Assembly: GCA_000149265.1 (NCBI GenBank)
Contig: CH002009.1
Coordinates: 111,068 to 175,067 of the forward strand
Origin: Ciona savignyi
Taxonomy: Eukaryota > Chordata > Ascidiacea > Phlebobranchia > Cionidae
DNA: 64,000 nt
Direction: 5' to 3'
Of the stretch, positions 29,601 to 44,600 are shown in pieces (within the stretch, counting starts at the first letter, position 1; each line of letters starts with the position of its first letter). Under the pieces are notes generated by a model, which did not search any database, was not told the origin of the DNA, and saw nothing but the letters and a program-made list of their open reading frames with translations. A program made the translations under genes and the position numbers.

Positions 29601-32600
29601 TCCAGGCGATGTTCTAAGTGCCTTGCCCAATAACCCAACCATCGAACAAGCACTGCGTTTAATTCTACAACATTTTAGCTAAAAGCTCACTCTCTAATAG
29701 ACTTGCTTATACAGTCATTTTCTAACCCTTTTGTAACAAACATTTATCTTATATCTTCAGGATTCTTCACCCCAAGTTTCCACCATCGAAACATGCGTTC
29801 CAATCAACCCCCGATGTTACCCTCCCATCGTTCACATTCGAACTGGATTATTCCGAAGTCAGGTTTGTCAGATGATGTGTTCACCATGTTCATGGTGCCT
29901 CTAATTACCACAGGATCGCTTGGATCGCCTGCTATACTTCGTCATTACAAAAGCCTTGGAGTAAACTAAAAAATGGAAACTTCTCACTAAAATAAGGATT
30001 ATGATATTAATGTTAGGGTTGGGATTAAAGTTAGTTATGGGGTTGAGAGTAGTGTTTGAGACATGGTTAGAATTAGTTTTCATAGCGATCCTAGTGATCC
30101 AAGTGGTCCAAATGGTCCACGTTGTCCAAGCGATCCAAGCGATCCTGTGGTAATTATAGGAACCCCCCAACCATATTAGGTTCAATAGATTACATCATGC
30201 ACAGCATCGGTTTACTAAGAATTAGTCAGTTCCGAAACAGAATAAATGTCCAATTCATATACAATATAGTGCAATAGTGTCAGTAACTCACCCTGGGCTT
30301 GAGGTAATCGGATAAATCCTTGTTAGAGAACACCATTTTTGTTCATTCACAATGCCCGCTTATCTTTGAGAATAAACCTGCCCCCCAACCTACCAGGTGA
30401 CCACCATTTTTGAAGCCCCAGTTATGAAATATAAAGTGGGTGACGCGATTGAGTTGTGGGCTGATGTTCTGCGCGAGGTGTGTTTGGATGCTGAGGAATC
30501 GGCCATCAAAATGAAGTGGTATGTTGTCAACATTAAAGAATTTAAGACAACTTTTCTATCAGCCATCACAGAGAAAATCTTAACAGGTGAGTGCTGATAT
30601 AGATTTTGATATTCCTGTTTTATTCCTGTGAATGGGAACATAACATGTAAGAGAATTATGCCTAAATTCAGTTTATTTATTGGGTTATTTATTTCACAGC
30701 ATTGATTCCGGTAACCTGACTATAAATGTGAGGTAATCTGATGATTGTCTAAGTAATAAAGCACTTAATGTGTTCCCATTTATATAGATCAACAAGAATA
30801 TTCTTTTAAAAACATTTGATTGTGTTATGAAGGTTATTGTAATGCCTTACATCTTCTCCACAGAGTCAAAGTCAGCTCTTCCAGAGTCACTTAGTTTTGA
30901 AGATACCGTGGGACTTAAGCTTGAACCAGGAGTTCTTTCCATTGGGACATTTCTTGTTGTGTTCTCAGTGAAGGAATGGCCATACTGTGGGAGTGATAGT
31001 GTGTTTGTGTCGGACACAGTGCAACTGCAGATTTCACTCCCTGACCTTGAGGCATCGATCGGTATGACCCATCATGTAGTCTGGTCAGCTTGATTCAGGC
31101 ATGGGCAACTTACAATCTGCAGGCCGGGTCCTTTTGACCGGCCAACAGACTGTATCGAACCATGTCCTGTAATTTTTGTAATAATCTGGCCCAACAAGAA
31201 CTTCATTTCCCACATTTGGCCTGTCGACTGGAGAAGTTGCACACTTCTGACTTAATTGGTTAAAAACTAGTCACTGCAATCCAATAACCTAACAGTCCAA
31301 AAGAACACCACTCAGATTGTTCTTCTCTTAATTCAATATGTTCTTTGACAATTGCTTATATGATAACTCTTTGATGTTTTTCTAATAATATAAAATAAAT
31401 ATATATCTTATAGTTTTATGTCAGTTTACCTAATGCCCAATGTCGGGTTACAGTGTGATGTGTATGATTGAGATGTTTCTTGAAGTTGGTAGAACTTACT
31501 AACCTACTGGCTCCAGGCAATGTCCACTGAGCACCTTGCCCACCTGACTAGCAAGTGACTAGTTCCAAACCTTGTCTAGGGCAGAGATTGGAAACCCGTG
31601 GTACTGTGCCACGGTGGAGAGAATTTTGCATGCCATGTTGTGTGATTTGACGTGCTCAAAAATTCTATAACATAGGCATGTTCAAACTCAAACTGTCTGT
31701 AATATATCCAATAAAATTAATAAAATGGGTTTACCTTTATCTGCTTAAAAATATTCAAATTAAGTAGTTGACTATGCAAACCGTTCATAACAATGGTTGA
31801 CACACGACATTGCTATCATAATGATATTATTTATAAACTGGCATACTACATTCAAAACGTTGCCGACCCCTAGTCTAGGGAGGCAACTGACCAGCTAATG
31901 GTTTCGATCATACAGTCTTTCGACTGAACTCACATTACTGCAATGCTTCTCTTCCAGATGGTGGTTCTTATCTCGAGTGGCCACTTATTAACTCCAACTC
32001 TGTGTTGCATTTGAACGCATTGACCCCTGTTAGTGATGACATTAAGGTGACCTGGTTGTGCCACAAGGAATATGACACTTTGACACATTTCCATCAAACT
32101 ATTGATGCATTGACCAAGAGGATGACACACAAGGAATCAGGTCTAGTTTTATTTTTATAAAACAACTGGTGTTTTGGAAAGATGTTCTAGGGCATGATGG
32201 TTTTTAGTTCAATAACCCTTTCTTGCTGCTAAAAATTGTTCCTTAGATTGTATACAGAACTGTATGCTTTGATACATTATTATAAAGTAAGATATTGTTC
32301 TGCAAAACATGTAACATTTTAGTGCATTCCCTCACCCCAGGTTTAGTAGTATAACGATGCGATATATTAATTGGTGTGAGATATCTTTATAGAAAGACCT
32401 TTTCATCCAATATATTGTAATGCCTATCCCACTTAGGTAGTCAACTGTGGGTATTAGTGAATATGGAAAATTACAACCTTCATCAATGAAACAGGGCTTT
32501 ATTTATCACACTGGCTTTCGTAAGTTTACCTTAAGCCAATTTTCGGATTACCAGAGATATTGAAGATAATTGAGATGTTTCATAGATTTTTTGTAACTAC

Positions 32601-35600
32601 AAAATTAATTTAGTGGCATAGCTTAACCATGGATATTGACGTTTTCCAGGCAACTTTCAAGGCTGCTTTGGTAATGGCTACATTCTTGCAACGAGTGACA
32701 ACATTGTTGAAATCCCTTCCACCCCCGGAATATCCTTGAATCAAAACATTCTTGAAATATCAGGGGAGGCTTTCGAGGAACTTGGACATTTCGTGTTCAC
32801 TTTGTTTGTTGTTCGATTGCAAGACAACGCGACCACATCTGTGCAACAAATGATTCTGATATTTCAACCGGAATCCGTAATATCCCAATGTACAAATGTT
32901 ATCTATTTTATTTTGCCTATGTGTTTGCTATCAGCGGTATATCTGGCCCTTGTATCAAGATTGATACCAGACGCTATCTTTTTCAGTTTTGGCCAAAGCA
33001 CTTAGTAGACACCCCATAGACCCCAGGATTAATGGGTTGTATTAAAACAAAAGAAATTTCTTACACATACACAACACTTTTTAAAAGTTAAACTTATGGT
33101 GAGTGCGAAGTAATCTGATGATTGTCTGTGTGACCAATTTCCCATACTTCTCATCCTAGAGCATAAAACATGAAAATATTTTCTATTATATTATCATTTA
33201 CTACATTCACAAAATATCCCTTTATTTTCAGTGGTTCAGATTGGGATAAAATGCATTGAAAACTGCAAAGAACATGTGATACCTTCCAGGGTGATGTACC
33301 TGGTGTCAAAGTGTGAAACTTGTTTTAAAGTCAAACTTGGACCTGGTGAGCAGCTTGCTAAACTATGGACGGTGGAATCGCCGATGAAATCAAAGAACTT
33401 AAAGGTAAAATAACCTTGATAAGTGGAATAAGCTCTAAAAATTTAATGGATGATTAAAATGTCTGCTTTATGAAGTCTAATATATTTTATGTTGAATATT
33501 AAAACCTTCATCACTGTGGTAGATTTGGGCACGCCATTTATTAGACATTGACCCGGACATGGTTAAGGTTGCACTAAACACAAAAACTTTAGAAAATCAT
33601 GTACAATGCAATGTTGTGCTTTCATATTTAAAGGGATAAACATGAACATTGTTTCCTAAATCGAATGACATAGTATCTCTGTAGAATTTTAAGCTTTTTC
33701 GGTAACTTCGAAGGGAATAGCAATAGAATTGTTGCCTGTTAGAAGAGAATAGGATATTCATGTTTATCCCTGTGAATGGAAAAACAATGGGGTTTAACAT
33801 ACAGGCAATTGCCAGATCACCTTGTGCCCACTGTCCGGATAACGGAGCTATTGCAGTGTGTTGTATGTGAATATATAATACACACGTTCCTTCAATTTCG
33901 TAAAACCCAATATTCCGTTGGGTTCAGGCAATGCCTGTTATGTGCCTTGCCCAGGGACACAGCTGACTAGCTAGCGATCAGTTGCGTACCCTCAACACTT
34001 GGGCTAAAAGTTGACGCACTTAACCGCCAGACTAAACTGTCAGACTGTTATGTTGAGGAAATTTGTATTTGCAGCGCAGGTTTAGTTGGAACAGGGACTC
34101 GGCCGTTGACAGAGAATCAAACAATTTAATTCTGTTGCCATCTGCGTTCCAAGAACTAGGTTCTTACACAATCAAGCTACAAGTATTCTTTCAAACCAGA
34201 TATAATAGAAAATGTGAGATAACGAATGAACAATATTGTGTTTTAGCAGTATTACACAGTATTTAAACACTGGAGGCTTAGTATTATATAAAAAGAAGTG
34301 ACAATTTAACAAAATAAGAAATGGGTCTACTGCACATGTTATGACAATAAATGAATAGTGGGTACAATTTTTCGGGTCTGATAGCTCAGTGAGTTAGAAT
34401 GTCATCTGTCAGCTTTTAGTTAAAAGGTTATGAGATCAAAACTAGCCAATGGCTAGTTGGTTTTGTCCTTGTGCAAGGAATTTACCTTAAATTGGTAGAC
34501 TAAACAAAAGAGATTGAATTATTTTAACCCTTCATCACCATTGTAAAAAACAACCATATCGACATCTATGCAGAAAGCCAAGCATTTTAAAATGTTGCTA
34601 AAGAATTACTTTTTCCAGTGATATCCACTGCCCAGTACCAGTTCAAGGCAATCAAAGGTCCACCTGGTGGGTTATGTGTGGTGGAACCCAACAGGGGAGT
34701 TGCTCTGCAAACCAAGTTCAGCATAAAATGCTCAAATTTTGGCGACGGCCCTGGAAGTCTGCTGAGATATGAGATGATCTTAGGGGATGTGGTTGCACGG
34801 TATAACCATGGGAATGAGATAGTTATCTACAAAGGAATGGACCCATCCATAAGTGGTATGTTATCTTTGGTCAAGAAAATATTGTGTCTAATGTAATTTT
34901 GTTTTATCCATATCATTAAAAAAATATCCCAAAAAATGTTTTTTTTTTAAATCCACAAAAATATTTTTTGCTTTATTGATCTCAAAGAATTGTTTTAACA
35001 CATGGTGAGATTTTGTTTTCGGTCATTTTAAAGCTAGCAATTTAAAAGCTAGCAATACTCTTTTTAATTTTTTATATTTTTTGGCAAAACTTTTGCATTT
35101 GAGATTAATTATGCTAGCACTGCTATTGTGCTACCAACTGTTTATTGTACTGGATATCACTAAACTGTTTATTTGATTAAATATTCACAACTGACAGTGA
35201 ACACAATATCCGGTTAGTTTATACAAATTAAAACATCAGAAAAAAGGTGGAGGGCCTTCATCTTTGTTTCAATAACTCATGTTTTGTTCATTTTTAAACT
35301 GAAATAAATGGACTTAATTTCTTTCAGGGCTCAACCTTCCAGTTGGGAACCCTAAATTTGGATACCGGAAGAAGATACGAGTGTTGGTTGCCAACCAACG
35401 AGACATAACCACCTCTGCTACAGCCTTCGTTGCGGTGCTTCCTCCAAACTTGGATGACGTGGATGGATTGATTGAATCCAGTTTATTAGGTTGGTTTGCG
35501 ATTTCGATACTTTTAATATGCATGGCTTGGTAGTAAGTTTAACCAATTGCAAAATTGTTTATGTCCGGTCGGTTAGTATAGCGGGTAAGTGTGTCGTCTT

Positions 35601-38600
35601 TCAACCGAAAGGTTGCAGGTGCGAAACTGGTTGCTAGCTAGTCGGTTGTGTCCTTGGGCAAGGCACTTTACGAACATTGCCCGAACCCAGCGGATTAATG
35701 GGTTCTACCAAATTGAAGGAACGTGTCTATCATATACAACACACTGCAATAGCTCCGGTAACCCGACGGTGGGTGCAAGGTGATCTGACGATTGCTCGTG
35801 TTAATGGGGATAAACATGAATATCTTATATTATTTCACCCATTAATGGGGATAAACATGAATATCTTATATTATTTCAGCAACCTTATTATATGTGGTGT
35901 CTGGTGATACCTCTTATGTTGTCGCTAATTGAATTTGTTATGTCATCTCCTACAGGCACGAAACAATCCATTTCTCAACTTGCCAGATTAGTGAAAGCTG
36001 GTAACATTGATAGCGCAATCCGACTTATTTTATCTGCATCATCATTGCCAAGTGCAAAAACCACCACATCAAGTCAGTTGTTTTAATGTTCTAAGATTCT
36101 CATATTTATTTTCAAAAAATTAGAAAATGCTGATTAGGCCTACTGTATGATGCCTTGCTCAAGGACGCAACTATCTAGCTCTACCAACTGGTTTCAATGC
36201 TATAACCCTTGGGCTTATGGCTTAACTTGCTGCAAATTAGTTCCTTGGCCAGACTAAAGATTCTTAAATCTATTACAGGATATTCTTGTTTTATAACGGT
36301 GAATGGAAAAATGCAAGAGGAATAATCACACAGTTAATTATCAGTTTACCTTGTGTACGCCATATCACTAAAAGCTATTGCAATTTATAGTTAGAAACGT
36401 TTTTTAATCATAGTTTAACAAATTAATCCACTGCAGTCAGGTGATGTCAACCAAGTGCCTTGTCCGAGAACCCAACCGACTATCAAGTGGCTGGTTTCAA
36501 TTCACAACCCTTTAGCTTGTGCAGATTAAGTGTGGTCGCTCTTAACAACTGAGCTAACCGGATGCACAAATTTTCCTTAGATTTAACGGCTTCAGCATGC
36601 AAGAAAGTATTTGAAGAACTTTCCAGAATCAAAGTCACGAACCCCGAGACTGCTTCCCAGCTGATGGGAATCGCAGCTGATATCCTGACATCCTGGTCGA
36701 CCAGGTTCACTAAAAATGAAATTCGAAATATTGTGGTTGAACTCCGACGCATGACCAATGTTACAATGACGTATATGACGACTGCCACGTCACAAACCCT
36801 TCAAACCAATTCGATGCAGTTTGAAAGCGCGGGTGTTGCAACCTTAAAAGCACTTTCCGGGACATCTGAATTCTGCAGTTCAGTAGATTTGCCTTCAACT
36901 AAGGTTGCTGTGCTGGAAGACAAAGTCAAAATCCACACTGTGCTTTCCAAGCTTCTGAAATCGGGTGAAATCGACAAGACGTTTTTATTGGGAAATAAAG
37001 AAACACTAGGTATAGGGTCAGTGGACTTGTCCAGGAAAAACGTCCCAATAACCACTTCTCGAGATGGACCTGAAATAATGTTACCAAGAGAGGTTTCACG
37101 TTCGCTTCAGAAGTTTTCATTCGCTTTATCTACTATGTATTATAATCCATTTAACTCTGGATCAAGCAATGATTTAGATATAAACCTTCCAGCCATATCC
37201 TTCTCAGCAATAGGTGATGCAGATAGTCTTCCTCAAGATAATTCAAGTGTATCTGGTAGGCTAGCCACCTCAAGCACGTATAATGTACTCTTGCCTCTAA
37301 AGTCTTCACGGACCGCTAAAAATGATTCTGTGGATGCAAAAGCCATCGCTAAACTGCTGTTGCCACCCCCATGCAACAACTCCCTGAATAGTACAGCCAA
37401 GGTCGCTGTGAACAAAGGCGATTGTGGTTCTGTGGCTGTTAAGCTGAACCTTAAACATGAATTCTCAACAAAACGCAAACGCTCACCAAGAAGTGCTAAT
37501 GACCCCAATGTCGCTTTTATTGTTTTGCGACCCAAAAAGCCCTGCCGAAACCCCAGGGCCCCATGTTTGCGAGTCAGTTTCTCACGGTTGAATCCAGCTG
37601 CGGAAAACTGCAACCCGTCATATACATCCTGTCCGAACAAGTATGACGTCATTAAAATGGTGACGCTGCCAAATTTCGATGACGAAAACAAATTCAAGTC
37701 GTTTTCCGTGGATCCATGGAGCATTACAACAAATAGAAGTTTCCTCAATGAGATTAGGGGTCACGGATTGGCTACATCAGAAGTTACAATGTTGGTGGAA
37801 GATTTGCAAATGGACGCTCTCTTCAAGGAGCGTTCAATTGACGATAAAGATAATTATCAATCGGTAATTTGGTGTAGATAGGAGGAAATTATATAGGATA
37901 TTAATGTCTATTCCTGGCTTGGGAAAATGCAAGATGTAGTCAGGTTACCTCATGTACAGTTCGGAACTATTGTAGTGCTGTTTGTGATATGTGCCAATTG
38001 CCTCGCCCATAAACAACACACTGTCTTTTTATCCATTTCATGTATAGCCTATAAGATACAATTGTGTTTATTCATTTATAAAAATCCATTAAAAAGGCTA
38101 GATTTATAAATGCAAGGAAACACAACTGTGTGCATGAGATAAAATGACCATTCTCATGGATGACTCTAGTTATTCCACCCACAGGAATAAAAATGACATA
38201 ACTTTAAAAAATTATTTGATGTATTGTTTGTTAAAACAAAAATAGAAAAAAAGTTTTCCCAATTTATTTTACAATTGTTTAACTTTAATACTTCTAGGTG
38301 ACAGTCAATATTATCAGAGCCGAATGTTATATCTGGAATTACAAAATAAACGGTTGGGATAAGAAGTCGTGTAGTAGAGGTAAACTAGTGATGGGAGGGA
38401 AGCTTCATTGTCAATGTCAAGTACCAACTGGAAACAGTGTTGCACATTCTGGGCTTCTAGCCAGTGTAAGTATTGTTCTTTGTATTAATTATGTTGTTTT
38501 TGTGCGTAAACAAAGCATTCATTTTTCATTGACAATGTGCGTTCATAAGCGTCTCCCATTTTGGTTTAGAATAACTGCTTAATTAATGTGGTTTCCGTGA

Positions 38601-41600
38601 TACAAAAGTATTTACAAGTTAAAATAAAACAGTAGACTTAATCCTAAATGCCTGCAGTAATACAGCCTTATTCAAATATTATACTGCGCTAATTGTGGAA
38701 ACTACCAACTTCTTGTGTTGATAAGCAAGTGTTTTGGCTCTTTTGTCCTTTATATGGTTCTATATGCTTGTTAGTATATAACTTTAGCCCCATCGGTTAG
38801 GTTAATCACCAGATTTTTAATAGGAAGGTTGTGAAGTAAAGTTCTTTTTCATATTCATGCTTTAACCTGTGAATGGAAAAATGTCAGGAAAGCTATAACT
38901 CCGGCAGTAATCACATTACCTCGAGCTAACCGTTGTGTTACCAGATGAGCTATTGCACTGTTGTGCATAATTAAGATGTTCCTTCAATTTAGTAGAACCC
39001 ATTAATTCACTGTTTCAGGCAATGCCTGCTTAGTTCTATGCCTAATGACACAACCATCCAGTTAGCGATCACTTTCGAACCTGCTGACTTATCAGTATCA
39101 TTTGAAGCACAATGCATGAAATTTTAATTTAAGAGGAATTAAACGGAGTCTAGTACATATATTTCAAAATTATGTCCATCACTCAGATAAAAAAACATTA
39201 AAACTAACAATAATTACTTTGTCTTTAGGTACCTTTGGTATTTGCAGCAAGCTTGATAGTAGTTCCAAACACCATTAATTTCTCTGACATGCTAGTTCTT
39301 CTCTCCCAGCTTCAAACCAACTTCTATGTTATGCTGGTCATATCATTATGGTGGTTGATATTTCTACCGATGTTTATGTGGGCAGTCAGGTTAGTGTGTT
39401 TCTGTGGTGGGGGTGGAATGGGATAGGATTTATGCTTTGAATGAAAAAATGCATAAAAGTGTTGCTGTTTGAATGAAAAAACGCAAAAAAATGATGGTTA
39501 TTACATGGGCAATATTCAGATTACCCCACACTCTTATTAAAGTACTAGAGCTCTTTCTGCAAGTGTATACAATTAGCACAGTCCTTTAGTTTCAGTTCAA
39601 CCCTTTTATTTACTGGGAAGTCATGTGAAGTCAACTGATTTATGCCCAAACACACAGTCAACTATCCAATGGCTGGTATCGATGCCACAACCTTCCGCTT
39701 ACCAGAAGACTTTCGTTGTTCTTGTCGACTGAGCTAATCGACATTATTATCTGATTCTCAACAGTTTTTTCTTCCAGGGCAGATAAAAGAGATGATAAAA
39801 TTCGGGAGATTATAATCCCGGAAGACATCGACACCAGCGATAATTTTGCTTACGAAGTTGTTATCTTCACCGGTATCACTAAGAACGCCGGAACCACGGC
39901 AAATGTGACGATTATTTTGGAAAATACATCCGGGATACGGAGTGATCCTCATGTGATCAGTGATGCCTCACGGAAGTTGCTCCGAAGAGGAGGAGTCGAT
40001 TCCTTCATGGTGACATCCGCTGCAGAACTCGGGAAGATCACAAAAGTTCATCTCTGGCATGATAACACTGGTATTTGTGTGGAAGTTTTGCTGTTTTTCT
40101 GTGGCGCGGTGTTGGATGTTTAGCAGAGCATTAATGCAACAAGTAGCCTACTATACGATATTTATTTATCCCTGTGAATGGAAAAACGTAAAACTGATCA
40201 CCTAGGCAATTGTTAAATTGTATCCAATCCATGAGGGGGGTTATCACGTGGGTTATCAACACAGTACCTTGCGCCCACTATAGGGTTACCATTACTAGGT
40301 TGTTGTATATAATGGAGATGTTTAATCTATTGCGTGGGGTTCAGGCAGTGTAAGTACCTTGCCCAAGGACACAACCGATTAGCCAGCGACTAGTTTTCAA
40401 CCTACAATCTTTTCCCTAAGAAAGCAAAACACTAACCGACTAAGCTAGTTTCCTAGATTGATGTTCCTCCAATTATTGTTATTGTTTTTGTAAGAAAATT
40501 CCAGGTGTTGTAGGATTTATCACTGTAATCATCAGATAACCCGCTGTGACAGATTAGCCGCTAATAAAGTGTGTTGAATGCACAAAAAAAGACAACCAAC
40601 TATACAATGGCTGGTTTTGATCCCACTACCTACCACCTTTCGGTTGGAGCGCTTAGATTGCTTACTATACTTCGTAATTTTGGCTTGGAGCGCTTAGATC
40701 GCTTACTATACTTCGTAATTACAAAAGCCATGATAAAAATGTTAGGGTTAGGGTTAAAGTTAGTTCTGGGGTTGAGATTAGTGTTTTGGACAAGGTTAGA
40801 ATTACTTTCCATATTGCAATCTAAGTGATTCAAGCGCTCCAAGCAATCCTGTAGTATTTGGAGGCACCCCCATCTTTTGGCTGATGGTTACAGATTAGCT
40901 GTGTAAATCAAGAGGACATATTTTGCTTCTAGGTCTCCATCCATCTTGGAAATTGAATCGAGTTGTTGTGCATGACATGCATTCCAAGTATCCATCATCA
41001 TTTTTCATTGCAAACAGCTGGTTGTCGCTGGATATCTTCCCGTATTCCTGTCAAATTGAGATAAATATGGCATCCGAGGAAGAGGTTCTGTCGTTTGGGA
41101 ATGTCTGGAGGTTGAAGTTCGTAGATTTGTTGCGCGATTCTAATGTCTGGACCTCAGCACTAAACAGGTTAGTCGAAAAGTTTTAAATGGAAAACACTGG
41201 AAAATTTATAGTTACTCTGATATTACTATTATAACCTGTCCTGCCGATTACCTAAGTGTGTTAGTGCTTTTTAGCCGAATGGTTGTAGGTACTAAACTGG
41301 TCACTACCCAGTCGGTTGTGTCTTTGGCAAGGCACTTAGTGGACATTGCCTAAATCTAATAGATTAATGGGTTCTACCAAATTAAAGGAACATCTAAATC
41401 GTACAAAATATACTGCAATAGCATAAGTAACTCACCTCTAGGTGTAGAAAATGTGGTGATTTCCTGCGTGATAAATCCACATTTTTAGGGAGGTAGATTT
41501 AAATATATATCCTATATATGTTACAAAATATACTGCAATATAAAACTCGACGGTGGGTAGTTTCGTTTTTTTAGTTTAGTTAATTTTTTTTGGTTATTTT

Positions 41601-44600
41601 TTTTGTTTCCACGATGAAAACACGAAGCAGGACTATTTATAAAAATTTGGAAAACGGGAAAAAAATGGCAAAACGACAGTCGTTAGAACACGTCTAAAAA
41701 AGCAATAAATTATTAAATTTTGCTGTAATTAGACTGGGCGCTAAACCCAAGTAAGGGGTAATCTGATGATTTCCTGCGTAAGCATTTTTCCCATTCTTGG
41801 GGAAGAAACATTTATCAGTTTTATTAAAATCGACTTGGTAGTGACAAGGGTAGTGATCCTAAATCGTATAAATCCCGTTTCCACAGAGCACCATGCAACC
41901 CGTTCACTCGAGTCCAGCGCACAGCTTGTTGCATGGTGGCAGTGTTTGGCTGTATGTTGGCAAGCATCATGTTCTATGACACCTTCCAATCCACCATCTA
42001 CCAAATCAACATCGGATATGTGAACATCAATCTATCGGCGATGGTTGCAAGTGTGGAGGCAGCTGTGGTGTTGGCACCAATCAATATTCTCGTCAATTTT
42101 ATTTTCAGGTTCATTCTAGTTTAGTTATTTTTCCTCCTATATTACTGTCAAGAAGAATGGATATGTAATTAAATAAGGAAAAACGGTAAAACTACAGTAG
42201 TTACATGTCAGTGAAAACATGAGGAACAACAGTTTAAAAACAAAACTGGCTGTGAAATAGTTCCCATATTAAGGTAATTATAAATATTTATTTTTTCATT
42301 TTTATTTATTTTTTATTTATTTGGGTTTAGCGGCCACGTCTAATTATACCAAAATGTAATATTGTATTTCTTTTTTATACGTGTTCTAACAACTGTCGTA
42401 TTGCCCTTTTTTTTCTGTTTCCAGATTTTTATTAAAGGTCCTGCTTTATGTTTTCATCGTGGTAACAAAATATAAACTAAACTTATTGAATATGCACACG
42501 AATATATAGTCAATGTTGTAGAAAAGTGAATCAATGGAAAAAAACAGTATTTAATACCACTCAAGGTGCAAATAAATTTCAGTATATATTGTGATGTTGT
42601 CGAAAAAACCTTGCTGGGTTCAGGCAATGTTCGTTAAGTGCCTTGCCAAAGGACACAGCCGACTAGCTAGTGACAGTTTTGTACATGCAACCTTTTGGCT
42701 AAAAGGCGACGCACTGAACCACCAGACTAATTTGTTGGATTAAATATGAAATCGATTTGCAGGAGAATCAAACCCCCAGAAGAAAGCGCTGGGAATACGT
42801 TTGGCTCCCTCAGGAACCTTATCAGTCTTTGGCGGAAGAAAAACAAGTTCAAAATTTCTTCGTATTTCAAAACAAAGCTGGTCAAATTACCTGATGTTAA
42901 CACCACCAATGTAGAACATCGTTTGAATGAGTCAAGTAATCGAACAAACAGTTTCGAATCCAAGTCTTTCATGTTGAATGAAAGTACTGGCATCGTAGAA
43001 AGTACAAAGTGGTCAAAAGATACAACAAAGAATGGTTCTGAGCAGCAAACCACTGGTGTATCGTCTAGTAGTTTAAATCGACCATCTTTTGATCAACCAT
43101 CAACTAGCTTTGATCAACCATCAACTTCTAAAAGTTTCCAGTCAACAGTCTCGGATGAAAGTAGAATTTTGTTGGATTCAATTCAAGATCTCACTGAGTT
43201 AAAAGCGACTTGTGATAGCTTCACGAGGATTTCAAACGATTCCCATTCTGTGACAGTCTCAAAGAAGACAAGATTTGCTGATTCCGATTATAACTCTCGA
43301 AGTAATGACAAGTCCAGCGATGTTGAGATGAATCTTCTGGAAAATTCTTTGGCTCCCAGAGACCCGTGTGATTCGGAGGAAAAAGTCGATGACGAAATAC
43401 ACTTAACAGATAATGTGAAGCAATGGTATTTGCCGGAGTGGTTTAGCTGGTTTGCGTGGGTCATAGTTGTGTTGGACGTAGCGATATGTTCGTTTTTAAC
43501 AGTTGTGTACGGACTGCATTACGGTAACTCCAAGTTTCTGAACTGGCTTTTCACATTTGCGTTGTCGATCTTTCAAAACATGACAGTTGTATCTCCGGCG
43601 CGAATGGTTCTTATGGCAACAGGTTTTGCTTTTATCAAACGTGATACTGTGGAGAAACGGGACTGGGTCGGCTTTACTGGGAAATGGGCAAGATCGCAAG
43701 CACTTATTAAATGGGAAGAAATGAAGACGCAATATGAGGACCTGGACCATTTGAGGGAAGATTCTACGGAAAAGGAAGTTGGAGGTTTAAACCTGGTTTC
43801 ATGGGGCGGGATCAAACGAGCTGGGGAAATTGTGAAACGGCCGTGGTGTTATCGGTTTCCAACGGAGGAAGGATTGGTCAGGGCTGGTAAACTTAGAGTG
43901 GCGGTTTCACAGGTCCGACGGTACTGGTTGGAAGCTATTTCGTGGACTTTGTTAGCTTTCTTTGTCACCTCACTCATTATTCTGCAACGAGATTATCGTT
44001 TGCTTCGTCTTCACAATCGAGCTCGAGATTATTTCGTTTCGGATTTTTACGAAATAAAAGCGAAAGGAGATATATTTAGCTTTCTCGGTGACGCATTGGT
44101 CCCTGCGCTGTTTAAAGAGAACGAGGCAGCGATTGCCGACCGATTCGACTTGCTGGGACCCATCAGAATCCGACAAGTTCGTATCAAACCGGATGTTTGT
44201 CCTGAGCTGCCGGGACTAAAGTTAAACCGGAGCTGCAAGCCAGAAAACTGGGAAGTAAATGACCTTGGATATTATGACACAGCTGATTACGGATCTAAGT
44301 GGGAACGGGTGGATGCAAACACATTGACATCAGCCAACAGCGCTTGGAAGTATTTGGACATCGGTCACGATTTTGGAACTAAAGTGGTGTTAGGGAACTC
44401 TATGCGTAGATACGCATACCCGTACGGTGGCTACATTGTAGACCTTGGATATACCAGTGATGACATTTTACCGGTTATTTCTGGTTTAAAGAACTCTCTC
44501 TGGGTCGACAATGCCACCGCCGCAGTATTCGTGCAGTTTTCATACATCACGCCTTCCGCGAGACACGTCACCGCTGTTACTTTGGTGGTTGAGTTCCTAG

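Noticed and set aside
29901..30185. 94-codon frame with AWTTWTIWTTW repeats
   Set aside because: It lies wholly within an M1 MITE.
36483..37748. Long minus-strand frames (101 and 171 codons) opposite the large polycystin exon
   Set aside because: They are antisense shadows of a 427-codon exon whose plus-strand product and phases fit the gene; no family resemblance on the minus strand.
40738..40760. GTTAGGGTTAGGGTT as an interstitial telomere
   Set aside because: Only two hexamer units, in the core of a MITE whose other copies have diverged versions.
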